Shown piece by piece: positions 63,879-64,000 of a stretch of 64,000 nucleotides of DNA; within the stretch, counting starts at the first letter, position 1; each line of letters starts with the position of its first letter. The stretch lies in NCBI GenBank assembly GCA_015146655.1, contig VKHL01000114.1:27700-91699 (forward strand). The letters run 5' to 3'. The translations under genes were made by a program, and so were the position numbers. Below the pieces are notes generated by a model. The model saw only the letters and a list, made by a program, of their open reading frames with translations. It had not been told where the DNA came from and made no database searches. This stretch comes from Ochromonas danica. Its lineage: Eukaryota; Sar; Chrysophyceae; Chromulinales; Chromulinaceae.

Positions 63879-64000
63879 TTATTTTAAAAAGGGATCTTTA
63901 AGGACTCGGGGAATTCCCTAATCCTTGACGCTTTAAAGGGATTTTCCTTGAAAGCAAAGTCAGGAAGATTGTTCTTTTAACTGTAATTAATTCTGATTAT
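63879..64000. other. AT-rich right edge
   Basis: Short AT-rich sequence with the words AAAGGGATCTTTAAGGA and CTTTAAAGGGATTTTCCTT, which resemble each other. No gene. Confidence 0.4.

Overview
The window is nuclear DNA of a flagellated, plastid-bearing protist, most likely a stramenopile (ochrophyte) alga. Three lines of evidence point there. Genes are interrupted by short GT-AG introns (mostly about 60-330 nt, donors usually GTAAG or GTGAG). Three genes encode ciliary proteins: IFT52, an MNS1-like protein and a CFAP300-like protein. A bacterial-type ribosomal protein bL28 carries an N-terminal signal peptide followed by a cleavage-site Phe (Ala-Asp-Ala|Phe-Thr), the 'ASAFAP-like' presequence of secondary red plastids. 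Low-complexity Asn, Gln, Ser and Thr tracts and microsatellites are common. No bacterial operon, rRNA, tRNA or CRISPR array was found. Exon boundaries below were set by eye from splice consensus, phase and family similarity.

Layout. 0-8.1 kb: IFT52, MNS1-like, plastid bL28 and an alpha/beta-hydrolase-fold protein lacking its nucleophile serine. A 58-bp-arm hairpin sits in the bL28/hydrolase divergent promoter and a 301-bp dispersed repeat in the bL28 intron. 8.5-12.3 kb: a ubiquitin-like membrane protein, an unknown gene, the second copy of the 301-bp repeat, and a higher-order (GTGTTT)n satellite. 12.3-25.1 kb: CFAP300, an unknown gene, a FAD oxidoreductase, Trm11, an MFS transporter, an RBR E3 with a SPRY-like region and a secreted or plastid methyltransferase. 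25.4-29.1 kb: a rearranged stretch with a poorly spliced hypothetical gene, a chimeric pseudogene, a GC-rich 83-bp-arm foldback and an intact DUF2358-SOUL heme-binding protein. 29.3-37.3 kb: a NuSAP-like gene and MAD1 (both mitotic) convergent with each other, a DIX-auxilin J-domain fusion and an SLC25A32-like carrier. 37.8-51.3 kb: a large protein with four terminal WH2-like motifs, importin-5 and a hybrid histidine kinase. 51.3-64 kb: a gene-poor stretch, a TPR protein, a 1,520-residue pseudokinase-like protein with internal repeats, two genes sharing a signal-peptide segment (one an epimerase-DUF616 fusion), and a possible LTR retroelement start at the right edge.

How the genes relate. This is a mixed eukaryotic neighbourhood, not a pathway cluster. 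Themes are cilia (three genes in the first 13 kb), plastid or ER-routed proteins (bL28, the methyltransferase, the SOUL protein) and mitosis (the NuSAP-like gene and MAD1 side by side). Most neighbours are divergent or convergent with short spacers (97-240 bp for several divergent pairs), so shared bidirectional promoters are likely. The strongest candidates for undescribed biology are the DIX-auxilin fusion, the WH2-repeat protein, the epimerase-DUF616 fusion and the two identical 301-bp repeats.
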